A DNA stretch of 64,000 nucleotides from Mycolicibacterium arabiense (GTDB taxonomy: Bacteria; Actinomycetota; Actinomycetes; Mycobacteriales; Mycobacteriaceae): NCBI RefSeq assembly GCF_010731815.2, contig NZ_AP022593.1, positions 3,286,001 to 3,350,000 of the forward strand. The letters run 5' to 3'. Numbering within the stretch: position 1 is the stretch's first letter; every line of letters begins with the position of its first letter. The notes below the pieces were generated by a model. It saw only the letters and a program-made list of their open reading frames with translations, was not told the origin of the DNA and ran no database searches. Of the stretch, positions 42,531 through 52,668 are shown in pieces. Made by a program: the position numbers and the translations under genes.

Positions 42531-43772
42531 TCACAGGAACGATTCAGATTCCGCGGACTCGGATGTTTTTTCTTTTCTATTGGTGTCCGTCACGCCTCGA
42601 GCCGGTGACCCGCGCTCGTTGACGGCCGTCAGCAGCGCGACCTCGACGGTCAGCAGCTTGCTGACGACGACCGTCTCGCAGTGCGAGCGCACCGCAGCGG
42701 CGACGTCGACGGCCCACCTGTCGAGGACCGCTCGGGTGTGCAGCAGGTTGCGGACCGCGATCAGCCACACCGTCACCACGACACCCACCAGCGCGCCGCC
42801 GAGGACGCCCGCTGCGACCGGTCCGCCGGCGACCTCCGCGAGCACCCTGCCCGACGCGAGCCCCGCGCCCAGCCCGAATCCAGCGCCCAGCACCCCGGTC
42901 AGCTGGTTCTCCACGCGCCGCGACGTGGACACCGGCGCGGGCAGGCGCACGTCGGGCGAGCCCGCACCGGCGAGATCGGCGTGCGGACCGACCAGTGCCC
43001 GCGCGTCCCGCTGCACCCGGTCGTCGACCTCGGCGATCAGGGCGGAGGCCGCGGCGCGCACGCGGGCCTCGAAGTCGGCGGTGCCACGGCGGGGCACCGA
43101 CGCGGCGTCGGTCCGCCACCGGCCGACCGCATCGGAGCACTCGCCCCGCACCCATTGGACGAGGCGCAGTCGTGACTGGTGCACCGCCGCCCGCCTCGCC
43201 GCCGCGCCGCCCGTTTGCCGGAGCGTCGGCCGGCCGCGTGCCTCGTCGAGGAGCCGCAGCGAGCCGCGGACGATGTCGGCGCTGCACGCGCGGTGCAGCG
43301 GCGCCACCCGGCCGCGTGCCTGGCTTCGCCAGTGCGTGGCCCGACGTCGATGCGCATGCGCGTCGTCCCCCCGGTCGACGGTCAGGCCCGCCGCCTCGAC
43401 CACGGCGACCGCGGCGGTCATCCGGAGCAGCGTCGCGGCGTCGCCGTGCGACCAGTCGAACAGCTCGTCGTGTCCCGACCGCAGCGCCTCGCACCGCGCC
43501 TGCACCAGGGCAGCGCACAACCGCCGGTACCGCGCCTCGGGGACGTCCCGGCAGGACGCCTCGTCGGGGCGTCGCAGCCCGGCGATCACCGACCCCAGGC
43601 GGGGTGCGTCCGGCCCGACGGCGAACCGCTCCAACTGGTCGGCGAGCAACGTCAGCACGTCGGCCGCGGCAGGCGGCGCGCCCCGGGAACCCACCTCGTC
43701 ATCGTCGCACCCGGGGAGGAACCTCCCGAGCACGAATTCGGACGCTCGGGCGCCGGCCCCGAAGGCAACCAT
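42531..43772 (-). CDS. membrane protein of unknown function (Rv0209-like)
   Basis: A 413-residue, Arg- and Ala-rich protein. About 280 residues of mainly helical soluble sequence are followed by a double hydrophobic hairpin (VLGAGFGLGAGLASGRVLAEVAG and GPVAAGVLGGALVGVVVTVWLI) and a charged C-terminal tail (TNRKEKTSESAESESFL). No enzyme motif is seen. In M. tuberculosis this place is taken by Rv0209 and Rv0210, and only one such gene is present here. ATG 43772 lies 41 bases from the divergent trmB. Its last codons are unusually AT-rich for this region. Confidence 0.65.
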   Translation of the reverse strand: MVAFGAGARASEFVLGRFLPGCDDDEVGSRGAPPAAADVLTLLADQLERFAVGPDAPRLGSVIAGLRRPDEASCRDVPEARYRRLCAALVQARCEALRSGHDELFDWSHGDAATLLRMTAAVAVVEAAGLTVDRGDDAHAHRRRATHWRSQARGRVAPLHRACSADIVRGSLRLLDEARGRPTLRQTGGAAARRAAVHQSRLRLVQWVRGECSDAVGRWRTDAASVPRRGTADFEARVRAAASALIAEVDDRVQRDARALVGPHADLAGAGSPDVRLPAPVSTSRRVENQLTGVLGAGFGLGAGLASGRVLAEVAGGPVAAGVLGGALVGVVVTVWLIAVRNLLHTRAVLDRWAVDVAAAVRSHCETVVVSKLLTVEVALLTAVNERGSPARGVTDTNRKEKTSESAESESFL

Positions 43773-43813
43773 TGGGTATCAATCTGCACCACGATGCGGG
43801 TACACCCAGTTGC

Positions 43814-44596
43814 ATGGGTGACGATGGATCAATGCATGCCCAGCGCGAGGACGCCGATTCCGACGTCGACCTCGCCGCGACGGCGCACCGCTTTCCCCGG
43901 GTGACCAGCTTCCGGTCCAGGCACGCGGCGCTTTCGGACCGTCAGCAGGAGACGTGGGAGCGGCGCTGGCCCGAACTCGGCACCGAGGCCAGGCGCGCCG
44001 ACGGCACGCCCGCCGGACCCATCGACGCCGCGGCGTGGTTCGGCCGGACGGCGCCGCTGGTCCTCGAGATTGGATGCGGGGCCGGGATCTCGACGCTGGC
44101 GATGGCGATCGAGGAACCGCACCTGAACGTCATCGCCGTCGAGGTCTACCGGAAGGGCTTGGCGCAGCTGCTCGGCGGCGTCGACCGCGAAGGCCTGAGC
44201 AACGTCCGGTTCGTCCGCGGCGACGGCGTCGACGTGCTCGAACACATGCTCGCCCCCGGTTCGCTGACCGGCGTCCGGGTGTTCTTCCCGGACCCGTGGC
44301 CGAAGAGCCGCCACCACAAGCGACGGCTCCTGCAGCCGCCCACGGTCGCGCTGATCGCCGATCGGCTCAAGCCCGGCGGCGTGCTGCATGCCGCGACCGA
44401 CCACGCCGACTACGCAGTGCAGATCGGCGAGGTCGGTGACGGTGAGGCACTGCTGCAGCGCGTCGACCAGAGCCGCATCGACGCCGGCGACCTGCCCATG
44501 TCCGCGCGCCGACCCGAGACCAAATACGAGGCACGAGGTCTGCGCCAGGGCAGCGCGATCAGGGAGTTCCTCTGGGAAAAGCGGGACCTGACATGA
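43814..44596 (+). CDS. trmB: tRNA (guanine-N7-)-methyltransferase
   Basis: A 260-residue SAM-dependent enzyme that methylates G46 in the variable loop of tRNA. Seen: VLEIGCGAGISTLAMA (SAM loop), VIAVEVYRKGLAQLL, and the family signature RVFFPDPWPKSRHHKRRLLQP, plus the late TDHADYAVQI. ATG 43814 gives an N-terminus like that of the M. tuberculosis protein; ATG 43832 is the alternative. The stop overlaps the start of the NYN-domain gene by four bases. Confidence 0.95.
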   Translation: MGDDGSMHAQREDADSDVDLAATAHRFPRVTSFRSRHAALSDRQQETWERRWPELGTEARRADGTPAGPIDAAAWFGRTAPLVLEIGCGAGISTLAMAIEEPHLNVIAVEVYRKGLAQLLGGVDREGLSNVRFVRGDGVDVLEHMLAPGSLTGVRVFFPDPWPKSRHHKRRLLQPPTVALIADRLKPGGVLHAATDHADYAVQIGEVGDGEALLQRVDQSRIDAGDLPMSARRPETKYEARGLRQGSAIREFLWEKRDLT

Positions 44597-45276
44597 GCAT
44601 CACCGAGGATCTCGCCGACGAGCGGACTGCCGCACCGGTGGTGCCCGAGCGCGTGCTGCTGGTCTGGGACGCCCCCAACCTCGACATGGGCCTCGGCTCG
44701 ATCCTCGGCGGCCGGCCCACCGCGGCGCACCGGCCGAGGTTCGATGCGCTCGGCCGCTGGCTGCTGTCGGAGACCGCCGACCTGTCAGCCGCCCGCGCCG
44801 CCGACGGCCAGCAGCCCGCTCTCGAGCCCGAGGCCACGGTGTTCACCAACATCGCGCCGGGCAGCGCCGACGTGGTGCGACCCTGGGTCGAGGCGCTGCG
44901 CAACGTGGGCTTCGCGGTCTTCGCCAAGCCGAAGATCGAGGACGACAGCGACGTCGACTCGGACATGCTGGCGCACATCGCGCTGCGCCGCAGCGAGGGT
45001 CTGGCCGGCCTCTACGTCGCCTCGGCGGACGGCCAGGCGTTCCGCCTTCCGCTGGAGGACATCGCCCGCGACGGCGTCGACGTGCACGTCCTCGGATTTC
45101 GTGAACATGCCAGTTGGGCGTTAGCGTCGGATACCTTGGAGTTCGTCGACCTCGAGGACATTCCCGGGGTCTTCAGGGAGCCGCTGCCGCGAATCGGCCT
45201 CGATTCGCTGCCCGAGCAGGGGGCATGGCTGCAGCCATTCAGGCCGCTGTCCGCACTACTGACCTCTCGGGTCTGA
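44593..45276 (+). CDS. NYN domain protein (Rv0207c-like)
   Basis: A 227-residue protein with a PIN-like NYN nuclease fold. The acidic residues expected at the metal site can be seen: Asp in VLLVWDAPNLDMG, Asp pair in DDSDVDSDMLAHIA and Asp in LYVASADGQAF. NYN proteins are usually RNA nucleases. The ATG sits in the trmB stop (ATGA), so the two are coupled, which hints at a link to RNA metabolism. 53 bases separate it from mmpL3. Confidence 0.85.
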   Translation: MSITEDLADERTAAPVVPERVLLVWDAPNLDMGLGSILGGRPTAAHRPRFDALGRWLLSETADLSAARAADGQQPALEPEATVFTNIAPGSADVVRPWVEALRNVGFAVFAKPKIEDDSDVDSDMLAHIALRRSEGLAGLYVASADGQAFRLPLEDIARDGVDVHVLGFREHASWALASDTLEFVDLEDIPGVFREPLPRIGLDSLPEQGAWLQPFRPLSALLTSRV

Positions 45277-45329
45277 CAACTCAATGCAGCCCGAGGCACA
45301 GTCTTGATACGAATCGTAAGGAGCTAAGC

Positions 45330-48300
45330 GTGTTCGCTTGGTGGGGTCGAACGGTGTACCGATTCCGATACGCAGTCATTGGAATCATGGTCGCACTGTG
45401 CCTTGGTGGCGGCGTGTACGGAATCAGCCTTGGTTCCCACGTCACGCAGAGTGGTTTCTACGACGAGGGCAGCCAGTCGGTGCACGCGTCGCTGGCCGCG
45501 GACGCGGCCTACGGCCGTGACACGTCCGGCCACATCGTGGCCATCTACACCGCGCCGGACGGCAAGACCGTCGACGACCCGGCGTTCCAGAAGAAGGTCC
45601 TCGACAACCTCGCAGAACTCGAACGCGAACACCCCGACCAGGTCCTGCGGACCATCGGCTACTTCAAGAGCCCCGAACTGCTCAAGAACATGGCCGATGC
45701 GGACAAGCAGCGGGCCTTCATGTCGGTGCAGCTCAAGGGCGACAACGACGACGCGATCCTGAACAACTACAACAAGAACGTCGGCGAGGACGGCAAGACC
45801 GTCAAGGAAGCCCTGAACATCGATGGCGTCGAGGTTCAGCAGGCAGGCCTGCAGCCGCTGGCCAGTGAACTGACCGGCACCATCGGCGAGGACCAGAAGC
45901 GCGCCGAGGTCGCCGCCATCCCACTGGTCTGCGTCGTGCTGTTCTTCGTGTTCGGCGGTGTCATCGCCGCTGCGCTGCCCGGCGTCATCGGCGGCCTGAC
46001 CATCGCCGGTGCGCTCGGCGTCATGCGTCTGGCTGCCGAGTTCATCCCCGTGCACTTCTTCGCCCAGCCGGTGGTGACGCTCATGGGCCTGGGCATCGCC
46101 GTCGACTACGGCTTGTTCATGGTCAGCCGGTTCCGAGAGGAACTCGCCGAGGGCTACGACACCGAAGCGGCGGTACGCCGCACGGTGATGACCTCCGGCC
46201 GCACCGTCATGTTCTCCGCGGTGATCCTCGTCGCCTCCTCGGTTCCGCTGCTGCTGTTCCCGCAGGGCTTCCTGAAGTCGATCACCTACGCGATCATCGC
46301 CTCGGTCATGATCGCCGCGATCCTGTCGATCACCGTGCTGGCCGCCGCGCTGGCGATCCTCGGCCCGCGCGTCGACGCGCTGGGCGTCAAGACGCTGATC
46401 AAGTTCGCCGAGCCCGACCCCGTCGCGGGCGACCCCTCGGTGCAGAAGACCAACACCTTCGCGCTGGCGTCGATCCCGCTGGGTCTGCTGGTGCCGCCCG
46501 TCGGCATCGCGCTCGGTCACATCGCCCGCAAGCGCATCAAGCAGACCGGCGAGCAGGGCGCCAACCTGGCCCTCATCGGTCAGGTCATCGGCTACACCGC
46601 GCTGTACGGCGCGATGGCCTACGGCGTGATCGCGCTGCGGGACGCCGACGTCATCGGCACTGCCGTGTTCTGGATGCTGATGGGCATCGTCATCTTCCTC
46701 GTGGTGGTGACGTTCGGCCTCGCCCTCGCGCGGTACGTGCCGCTGGCCCGCAAGCCCATCGTGTGGTGGCTGCACTGGCTCGCGGAGAAGACGCAGAAGA
46801 ACAAGACGCGCGCCGAGGTCGAGAAGGGCTTCTGGGGCAAGCTCGTCAACCGCGTCATGAAGCGGCCGGTCGCCTTCGCCGCGCCGATCGTGATCTTCAT
46901 GATCATCCTCATCATCCCGCTGGGTCAGCTCGCGCTCGCGGGCATCAGCGAGAAGTACCTCCCACCGGACAACTCGGTCCGTCAGGCCCAGGAGCAGTTC
47001 GACCGGACCTTCCCCGGGTTCCGCACCGAACCGCTGACCATGGTCCTCGAGAGCGACGACGGCGAACCGGTCACCGACCAGCAGATCGCCGAGGTCCGCG
47101 CCAAGGCCATGACCATCCCCGGGTTCATCGAGCCCGAGGACGACCCGACCAAGATGTGGCAGGAACGCTCCTACCTCGACGGCGCGTCGAAGAACCCGGA
47201 CACCCGGGTGATTCAGAACGGCCTGGTGAACCGGGCCGACGCCGCCGAGAAGATCGACGAGCTGCGGGCCATCCCGCCGCCGCGCGGCATCACCGTGTCC
47301 GTCGGTGGCACGCCTGCCCTGGAGCAGGACTCCATCCACAGCCTGTTCGACAAGCTGCCGCTGATGGGCCTGCTGCTCATCACGACTACGACCATCCTGA
47401 TGTTCCTGGCGTTCGGGTCGGTGGTGCTGCCGATCAAGGCCGCGTTGATGAGCGCGCTGACCCTCGGTTCGACGATGGGCGTCCTCACCTGGATGTTCGT
47501 CGAGGGCCACGGGTCCGGGCTGATGAACTACACGCCGCAGCCGCTGATGGCGCCGATGATCGGTCTGATCATCGCGGTCATCTGGGGTCTGTCGACCGAC
47601 TACGAGGTGTTCCTGGTGTCCCGCATGGTGGAGGCCAGAGCGCGGGGCATGTCGACGGCCGAGGCGATCCGCATCGGTACCGCGACCACGGGCCGGCTGA
47701 TCACCGGCGCGGCCCTGGTCCTCGCGGTCGTCGCGGGCGCGTTCGTGTTCTCCGACCTGGTGATGATGAAGTACCTGGCGTTCGGTCTGCTGCTTGCGTT
47801 GCTTCTCGACGCGACCGTCGTCCGAATGTTCCTGGTGCCCGCGATCATGAAGATGCTCGGCGACGACTGCTGGTGGGCGCCGCGCTGGATGAAGCGCCTG
47901 CAGGAGCGGCTCGGCCTCGGCGAGACCGAGCTGCCCGACGAGCGCAAGCGGCCGACCGTTCGCGAGCGCGAGCCGGACGAGGCCCTCGTCGGTGCCGGTG
48001 CACCCGTGCGGCCTCGACCGCCGCACGATCCCGGACACCCCGACGGTGGTGGCGGTGCGCCGCTACCTCCGCGCCCGCCGCTGCCCCCGCGTCCGTCACG
48101 CGGTGGCGGCCGCATCCCGCCGGTGCCGTCAGCACCGCCGCGGGTGAACCCGCCGTCGGCGACCGGCACCACGCGCATCCCGACGCCCGCAGGCGCGGGT
48201 GCGACGTCCGGTGAGGCTCCGACGACGCGCTTCGCCGCGCCGACGGAAGCGCCGGTCGACGCGCCGACCACGCGCACGCCACGCGTCGACCCCGCCAGGG

Positions 48301-48632
48301 CAGGCACGCCACAGGCGCCGCCCGCCGTTCCGACGCCGTCGCGCCGAGCCGAGCCCGCCCGCTCGAATCGCGAGATCGAGTCGTGGCTGGGTGAGCTGCG
48401 CGGTGGCGCTCCGGCGCAGCCGTCGGCCGAACCCACGCGGACGATGCCCGAGCAGCGGGCCCAGCAGCCCGAGCGGGACGAGCCGACCACCGCGATCCCC
48501 GCGCAGCGCAAGCAGGATCCCGAGTCGACCGAGAAGATCGACACGCGCGAGGCGGCGGCGGAGGACGAGCGCAAGCGGCGTGGCGGCGGCATGAGCGCAG
48601 CCGACCTGCTGCGCCGCGAAGGCCGGATCTAG
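45330..48632 (+). CDS. mmpL3: trehalose monomycolate exporter MmpL3
   Basis: An essential RND-family flippase of 1,100 residues that moves trehalose monomycolate to the periplasm for mycolic-acid assembly. Twelve membrane helices and two periplasmic loops. Proton-relay Asp-Tyr pairs are present: [19 protein letters not shown] (about residues 259-260) and [18 protein letters not shown] in the second half. GTG 45330 follows AAGGAG with seven bases between. The C-terminal 220 residues or so are a disordered cytoplasmic tail rich in Pro, Arg and Thr with many TTR motifs, a likely phosphorylation and localisation segment. The stop overlaps the stop of the convergent AI-2E gene by three bases. Confidence 0.97.
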   Translation: MFAWWGRTVYRFRYAVIGIMVALCLGGGVYGISLGSHVTQSGFYDEGSQSVHASLAADAAYGRDTSGHIVAIYTAPDGKTVDDPAFQKKVLDNLAELEREHPDQVLRTIGYFKSPELLKNMADADKQRAFMSVQLKGDNDDAILNNYNKNVGEDGKTVKEALNIDGVEVQQAGLQPLASELTGTIGEDQKRAEVAAIPLVCVVLFFVFGGVIAAALPGVIGGLTIAGALGVMRLAAEFIPVHFFAQPVVTLMGLGIAVDYGLFMVSRFREELAEGYDTEAAVRRTVMTSGRTVMFSAVILVASSVPLLLFPQGFLKSITYAIIASVMIAAILSITVLAAALAILGPRVDALGVKTLIKFAEPDPVAGDPSVQKTNTFALASIPLGLLVPPVGIALGHIARKRIKQTGEQGANLALIGQVIGYTALYGAMAYGVIALRDADVIGTAVFWMLMGIVIFLVVVTFGLALARYVPLARKPIVWWLHWLAEKTQKNKTRAEVEKGFWGKLVNRVMKRPVAFAAPIVIFMIILIIPLGQLALAGISEKYLPPDNSVRQAQEQFDRTFPGFRTEPLTMVLESDDGEPVTDQQIAEVRAKAMTIPGFIEPEDDPTKMWQERSYLDGASKNPDTRVIQNGLVNRADAAEKIDELRAIPPPRGITVSVGGTPALEQDSIHSLFDKLPLMGLLLITTTTILMFLAFGSVVLPIKAALMSALTLGSTMGVLTWMFVEGHGSGLMNYTPQPLMAPMIGLIIAVIWGLSTDYEVFLVSRMVEARARGMSTAEAIRIGTATTGRLITGAALVLAVVAGAFVFSDLVMMKYLAFGLLLALLLDATVVRMFLVPAIMKMLGDDCWWAPRWMKRLQERLGLGETELPDERKRPTVREREPDEALVGAGAPVRPRPPHDPGHPDGGGGAPLPPRPPLPPRPSRGGGRIPPVPSAPPRVNPPSATGTTRIPTPAGAGATSGEAPTTRFAAPTEAPVDAPTTRTPRVDPARAGTPQAPPAVPTPSRRAEPARSNREIESWLGELRGGAPAQPSAEPTRTMPEQRAQQPERDEPTTAIPAQRKQDPESTEKIDTREAAAEDERKRRGGGMSAADLLRREGRI

Positions 48633-49804
48633 CCCCTCGGCGGTTCCTGCTCGACGTCGTCGGCGTTGCCCTTGATCGGTGGCCCCGACTCGGCCACGAG
48701 GATCGCTTCCTCGGCGGCCGGGTCGGCGGCCAGCAGCACCCGCACCGCGCTGTTGAGGAACGCGACGATGGGTATGGCCAGCAGCGCCCCGACGATGCCA
48801 GCCAGCACGCCGCCGGTCGCGATCGCCAGCACCACCGCCAGTGGATGGATGGACACCGCGCGGCCCATCACCAGCGGCTGCAGGACGTGCGCCTCGAGCT
48901 GCTGCACGGCGATGATCAGACCGAACGTGATCAGGGCGTAGACCCAGCCCTTGGCGATCAGCGCGACGATCACCGCCAGACCCCCGGTGAGCACCGCACC
49001 GACCAGCGGGATGAACGCACCCAGGAACACCAGCGACGCCAGCGGCAGAGCCAGCGGGATGCTCATGATGGCCAGGCCGGTTCCGATGCCGATCGCATCG
49101 ACCAGGGCCACCAGGAACGTCGCGCGCACGTAGCCGATCAGCGAGTGGAAGCCCGCCCGCCCCGCGTCGCGGACCCGGGTACGGACGGTCGTCGGGAAGA
49201 TCAGCGAGACGAAGGCGAAGATGCTGCGGCCACCGTGCAGCAGGAACACCAGCGTGAAGAACATCAGCAGTGCGCCGGTGACGATCTCGGCGATGGTGCC
49301 CGCCGTGGAGAACGCCCCGCTGGTGAGCTTGGCCTGGTTGTCCTTCAAGGCCTGGATGGCCGCGTCGGACGCACTGCGCACCTGGTCGTTGCTGAAGTGG
49401 GCGAACACCCCGCTCGAGAGCGCCTGCCGGAAGTTGGTGATGCTGCGGGTGACCTGCTCGACGAGGGCGGGCGCACCGGCGATGAACTGGCTGACGACGA
49501 AGGTGAGCAGGCCGCCCACGACGACGATCCCGGTCAGCAGGACCACCGCCACCGCGGCGCCGCGGTTGAGGCCGCGCCGATCGAGGCCGTCGACGACCGG
49601 CATCAGCATCGCCGCCACCATCGTGGCCAGCAGCACCGGCACCACGATCAACTCGAGTCGCGAGACCACCCACAGCAGTGCCAGCAGCGCAGCGAGGATC
49701 ACCAACACCCGCCACGACCAGGCGGCGGTCTTGCGGACCAGCGGGTGCACCGCCGCGTCCGCTGCCGAATCCACCGAGAACCCGCCCGACCCGCCCCGTG
49801 ACAT
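48629..49804 (-). CDS. AI-2E family transporter-like membrane protein (Rv0205-like)
   Basis: A 391-residue protein of the DUF20/AI-2E exporter family with about eight helices. Seen: early [35 protein letters not shown], the [22 protein letters not shown] centre, and the family block [25 protein letters not shown] followed by [31 protein letters not shown] 49804 is the start. It lies opposite mmpL3 as in M. tuberculosis. Roles of this family range from signal export to ion transport. None is shown for this one. Confidence 0.88.
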   Translation of the reverse strand: MSRGGSGGFSVDSAADAAVHPLVRKTAAWSWRVLVILAALLALLWVVSRLELIVVPVLLATMVAAMLMPVVDGLDRRGLNRGAAVAVVLLTGIVVVGGLLTFVVSQFIAGAPALVEQVTRSITNFRQALSSGVFAHFSNDQVRSASDAAIQALKDNQAKLTSGAFSTAGTIAEIVTGALLMFFTLVFLLHGGRSIFAFVSLIFPTTVRTRVRDAGRAGFHSLIGYVRATFLVALVDAIGIGTGLAIMSIPLALPLASLVFLGAFIPLVGAVLTGGLAVIVALIAKGWVYALITFGLIIAVQQLEAHVLQPLVMGRAVSIHPLAVVLAIATGGVLAGIVGALLAIPIVAFLNSAVRVLLAADPAAEEAILVAESGPPIKGNADDVEQEPPRG

Positions 49805-49880
49805 GGCGGAAGCGTAACGAGTGAACTCGCCCCGACGCGGGAGGCTTTGAGCTGGGCAACCCGCCGTTACCCTGTAGGGC

Positions 49881-51014
49881 GTGTCGCACGACGCGCCGGC
49901 CGGCGACGCTCCCCAGGAGAGCCGCCCGCGCGGAAAGTACTGGTGGCTGCGCTGGGTGCTCATCGCCCTCGCGGTGATCGTGCTGACGGTCGAGATCGTC
50001 CTGGTGTGGGACCAACTCGCCAAGGCGTGGAAGAGCATCTTGACCGCGGACCCGCGGTGGGTGCTGGCGTGCGTGGTGGCCGCCATGGCGTCGATGCACA
50101 GCTTCGCCCAGATCCAGCGGACGCTGCTGCGGTCGGCGGGCGTCCAGGTCCGGCAGTGGCGCTCGGAGGCCGCGTTCTACGCGGGCAACGCGCTGTCCAC
50201 GACGATGCCGGGCGGACCGGTGCTCTCCGCGACGTTCATCTACCGGCAGCAGCGCATGTGGGGCGCCTCGCCCGTGGTGGCGTCCTGGCAGCTCGTCATG
50301 TCCGGCGTGCTGCAGGCCGTCGGCCTCGCGCTCCTGGGACTCGGCGGCGCCTTCCTGCTCGGCGCCAGCAAGAACCCGCTGTCGCTGATCTTCACGCTCG
50401 GCGGGTTCGTCGCGCTGCTGCTGCTCGCGCAGTCGGTGGCGGCCAACCCGCAGCAGATCGAGGGCATCGGCGCGAAGCTGCTGTCGTGGGTGAACTCGTT
50501 GCGCAACAAGCCATCCGACACCGGGCTGGAGAAATGGCGGGAGACCCTCGAACAGCTGGAGTCGGTCAGCCTGAGCCGCCGCGCACTGGGTACCGCGTTC
50601 AGCTGGTCACTGTTCAACTGGATCGCCGACGTGGCATGCCTGGCGTTCGCCGCGTACGCCGCGGGTGGGCATCCGTCGCTGGCGGGCCTGACCGTCGCCT
50701 ACGCCGCCGCCCGCGCGGTGGGGGCGATACCGCTGATGCCCGGCGGGCTCCTGGTCGTGGAGGCGGTCCTGGTGCCCGGCCTGGTGTCGAGCGGAATGAC
50801 GTTGGCCTCGGCCATCTCCACGATGCTGATCTATCGCCTGGTCAGCTGGATCTTCATCTCCGCCATCGGCTGGGTCGTGTTCTTCTTCATGTTCCGCACC
50901 GAGAAGGACATCGACCCCGACGCCACGGACGCCGAGACCGCCGAGACGTCCCGTGGCGACGCCCACCCCGAGGCCGTTCGCGAATCGGAATCGCGGCGTG
51001 ACCGTGACCCCTAG
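49881..51014 (+). CDS. flippase-like membrane protein, lysylphosphatidylglycerol-synthase TM type (Rv0204c-like)
   Basis: A 377-residue protein with 7-8 membrane helices of the UPF0104/LPG synthase TM family: [44 protein letters not shown] and the [21 protein letters not shown] block, the signature of these putative lipid flippases. GTG 49881 has no ribosome binding site, but TACCCT at 49868-49873 ends seven bases before it, so a leaderless transcript is likely. A charged tail ([16 protein letters not shown]) ends the protein. Divergent from the AI-2E gene and followed nine bases later by the M23-like gene. Confidence 0.88.
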   Translation: MSHDAPAGDAPQESRPRGKYWWLRWVLIALAVIVLTVEIVLVWDQLAKAWKSILTADPRWVLACVVAAMASMHSFAQIQRTLLRSAGVQVRQWRSEAAFYAGNALSTTMPGGPVLSATFIYRQQRMWGASPVVASWQLVMSGVLQAVGLALLGLGGAFLLGASKNPLSLIFTLGGFVALLLLAQSVAANPQQIEGIGAKLLSWVNSLRNKPSDTGLEKWRETLEQLESVSLSRRALGTAFSWSLFNWIADVACLAFAAYAAGGHPSLAGLTVAYAAARAVGAIPLMPGGLLVVEAVLVPGLVSSGMTLASAISTMLIYRLVSWIFISAIGWVVFFFMFRTEKDIDPDATDAETAETSRGDAHPEAVRESESRRDRDP

Positions 51015-51023
51015 GATCGATCG

Positions 51024-52295
51024 ATGACGAATCCCGCGCGTCGCGCCGCCGCCCTGCTCGCGGCCCTGTCGTTGCTCACCGCCTGTTCCGGTGGCAGTGA
51101 ATCAGCAACTCCGACAACCGATTCCGGATCACCGTCGACGTCGGGTCCGCAGGTCGCCGAGGCCGAACCCGCAGTGGCGACACCCATGCTGGCACGCGTG
51201 TTGTCGGCGCCGATCCCGGTGCCCATGACCGACGGCAAGGTCCACCTCGCGTACGAACTCGACCTGACCAACGCGCTCGGCCAGGACCTCGATCTGCGCT
51301 CGGTGACCGTGAAGGCCGGGGACCGGTCACTGCTGACGCTGTCGGGCGACGACCTGGCGTCGCGGACCCGGATCCTCGGCGACGCGGCCAAGCCGACCAG
51401 GACGTTCGGGCTCGGCCAGAGCGGCATCGTCTGGCTGGACGTCGTCATCGATGGCGCCGAGGGCAGCAGCACACCTGCTGTCCCGCAGGAACTCTCGCAC
51501 ACCATCGACGTCGGCCTGAGCAAGCCCATGCCGCCGCTGCTGCCCGCCACCATGGTCGTCGACGTCGCACCCACGACCGTCTCCACCAACGAACCGGCGG
51601 TCATCTCACCGCCGCTCGACGGCCCCCGCTGGTTGGACGGCAACAGCTGCTGCGACATGACCGCCCACCGCATGGCGCTCAACCCACTCAACGGCGAGCT
51701 GTGGGCAGCCGAGCGCTTCGCCATCGACTACGTGCAACTGAGCGAGGACGGCACGATCTTCCGGGGTGACAAGGCCAAGGTCGAGTCCTACCCCTACTTC
51801 GGCGCCGACGTTCACGCCGTGGCCGACGGCCCCGTGGTGTCTGTACTCGACGGGTTGCCCGAACAGGTGGCGGGCAGGGCGCCGAGCGGCCTGCGCCTCG
51901 AGGAGTACGGCGGCAACCACGTCGTACAGGACATCTCCGGCGGAGGGACCGAGAAGAGATACGCGTTCTACGCGCATCTGAAGACCGGCTCGGTAAAGGT
52001 GAAGCCCGGCGACCAGCTCAGCGCCGGCCAGGTGCTCGGCAATCTCGGCAACTCGGGCAATACCGACGCACCGCACCTGCACTTCCACGTGATGAGCACA
52101 CCCGACCCGCTGCGCGCCGACGGTTTGCCGTTCGTGTTCCAGACGTTCGGACTCGACGGCCGCGTGACCGACCAGGCCGCACTCGACCCGCTGCTCGACG
52201 GCCGGCCCGCACCGATGACGCCCGGGTTCACCGCCCGTGACGAAACCGATGTCAGCCCACTGGTTCTGGACGTGATGACCTATGACCTCGGCTAG
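51024..52295 (+). CDS. M23 family metallopeptidase-like lipoprotein
   Basis: A 423-residue lipoprotein with lipobox LLTACSGG and a Ser/Thr/Pro linker. About 130 residues of beta-rich sequence follow, then a LytM/M23 fold: TAHRMALNPLNGELWAAERFAIDYVQL, YGGNHVVQDI, AHLKTGSVKVKPGDQL and GNSGNTDAPHLHFHVM. HxH (HLHFH) and the Asp of AIDY give two metal ligands. In the classic HxxGxD segment Arg stands for His, and TAHR may supply it instead, as in some actinobacterial relatives. Expected role: cutting peptidoglycan cross-bridges at the outer face of the membrane. Not present at this site in M. tuberculosis as I recall. Confidence 0.83.
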   Translation: MTNPARRAAALLAALSLLTACSGGSESATPTTDSGSPSTSGPQVAEAEPAVATPMLARVLSAPIPVPMTDGKVHLAYELDLTNALGQDLDLRSVTVKAGDRSLLTLSGDDLASRTRILGDAAKPTRTFGLGQSGIVWLDVVIDGAEGSSTPAVPQELSHTIDVGLSKPMPPLLPATMVVDVAPTTVSTNEPAVISPPLDGPRWLDGNSCCDMTAHRMALNPLNGELWAAERFAIDYVQLSEDGTIFRGDKAKVESYPYFGADVHAVADGPVVSVLDGLPEQVAGRAPSGLRLEEYGGNHVVQDISGGGTEKRYAFYAHLKTGSVKVKPGDQLSAGQVLGNLGNSGNTDAPHLHFHVMSTPDPLRADGLPFVFQTFGLDGRVTDQAALDPLLDGRPAPMTPGFTARDETDVSPLVLDVMTYDLG

Positions 52296-52668
52296 ACGGA
52301 CCGTCGCCGCCGCACTGCTCGCCGATGCCGTCTGCGTGGTGGTGTTCTGCACCATCGGGCGGCGCAGCCATGCCGAGGGCCTGAGCATCGCGGGCGTTGC
52401 CGAGACGGCATGGCCGTTCCTCACCGGAACGGCGTTGGGCTGGTTGGCGATTCGCGGCTGGCGGCGACCCACCTCGCTGACTCCGACGGGCCTGGCGGTC
52501 TGGCTGGCGACCGTGGTCGTCGGCATGGCGTTGCGCAAGGTGTCGGGTCAGGGCACCGCGGTCAGCTTCGTGGTGGTCGCTTCGCTCGTGACCGCAGCCC
52601 TGCTACTCGGCTGGCGTGGCGTCGCAGCGGTCCTGGTTCGGCGCCGACCAACTCGACTCGATCGGTGA
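52282..52668 (+). CDS. DUF3054 family membrane protein
   Basis: A 128-residue protein with four hydrophobic helices (VAAALLADAVCVVVFCTIG, ETAWPFLTGTALGWLAI, TGLAVWLATVVVGMALRKVSG, AVSFVVVASLVTAALLLGW). The IGRRSHAEG and ALRKVSGQGTAVSFVVVA segments are typical of DUF3054. ATG 52282 lies 14 bases inside the M23-like gene, so the two are coupled. The last 107 bases overlap the 3' end of the histidine kinase gene on the other strand. Confidence 0.85.
   Translation: MTSARRTVAAALLADAVCVVVFCTIGRRSHAEGLSIAGVAETAWPFLTGTALGWLAIRGWRRPTSLTPTGLAVWLATVVVGMALRKVSGQGTAVSFVVVASLVTAALLLGWRGVAAVLVRRRPTRLDR

Noticed and set aside
45324..48038. A 900-codon open frame antisense to mmpL3
   Set aside because: Composition is rich in His, Arg, Asp and Gln as expected of a shadow frame in GC-rich DNA, and mmpL3 on the other strand is certain.
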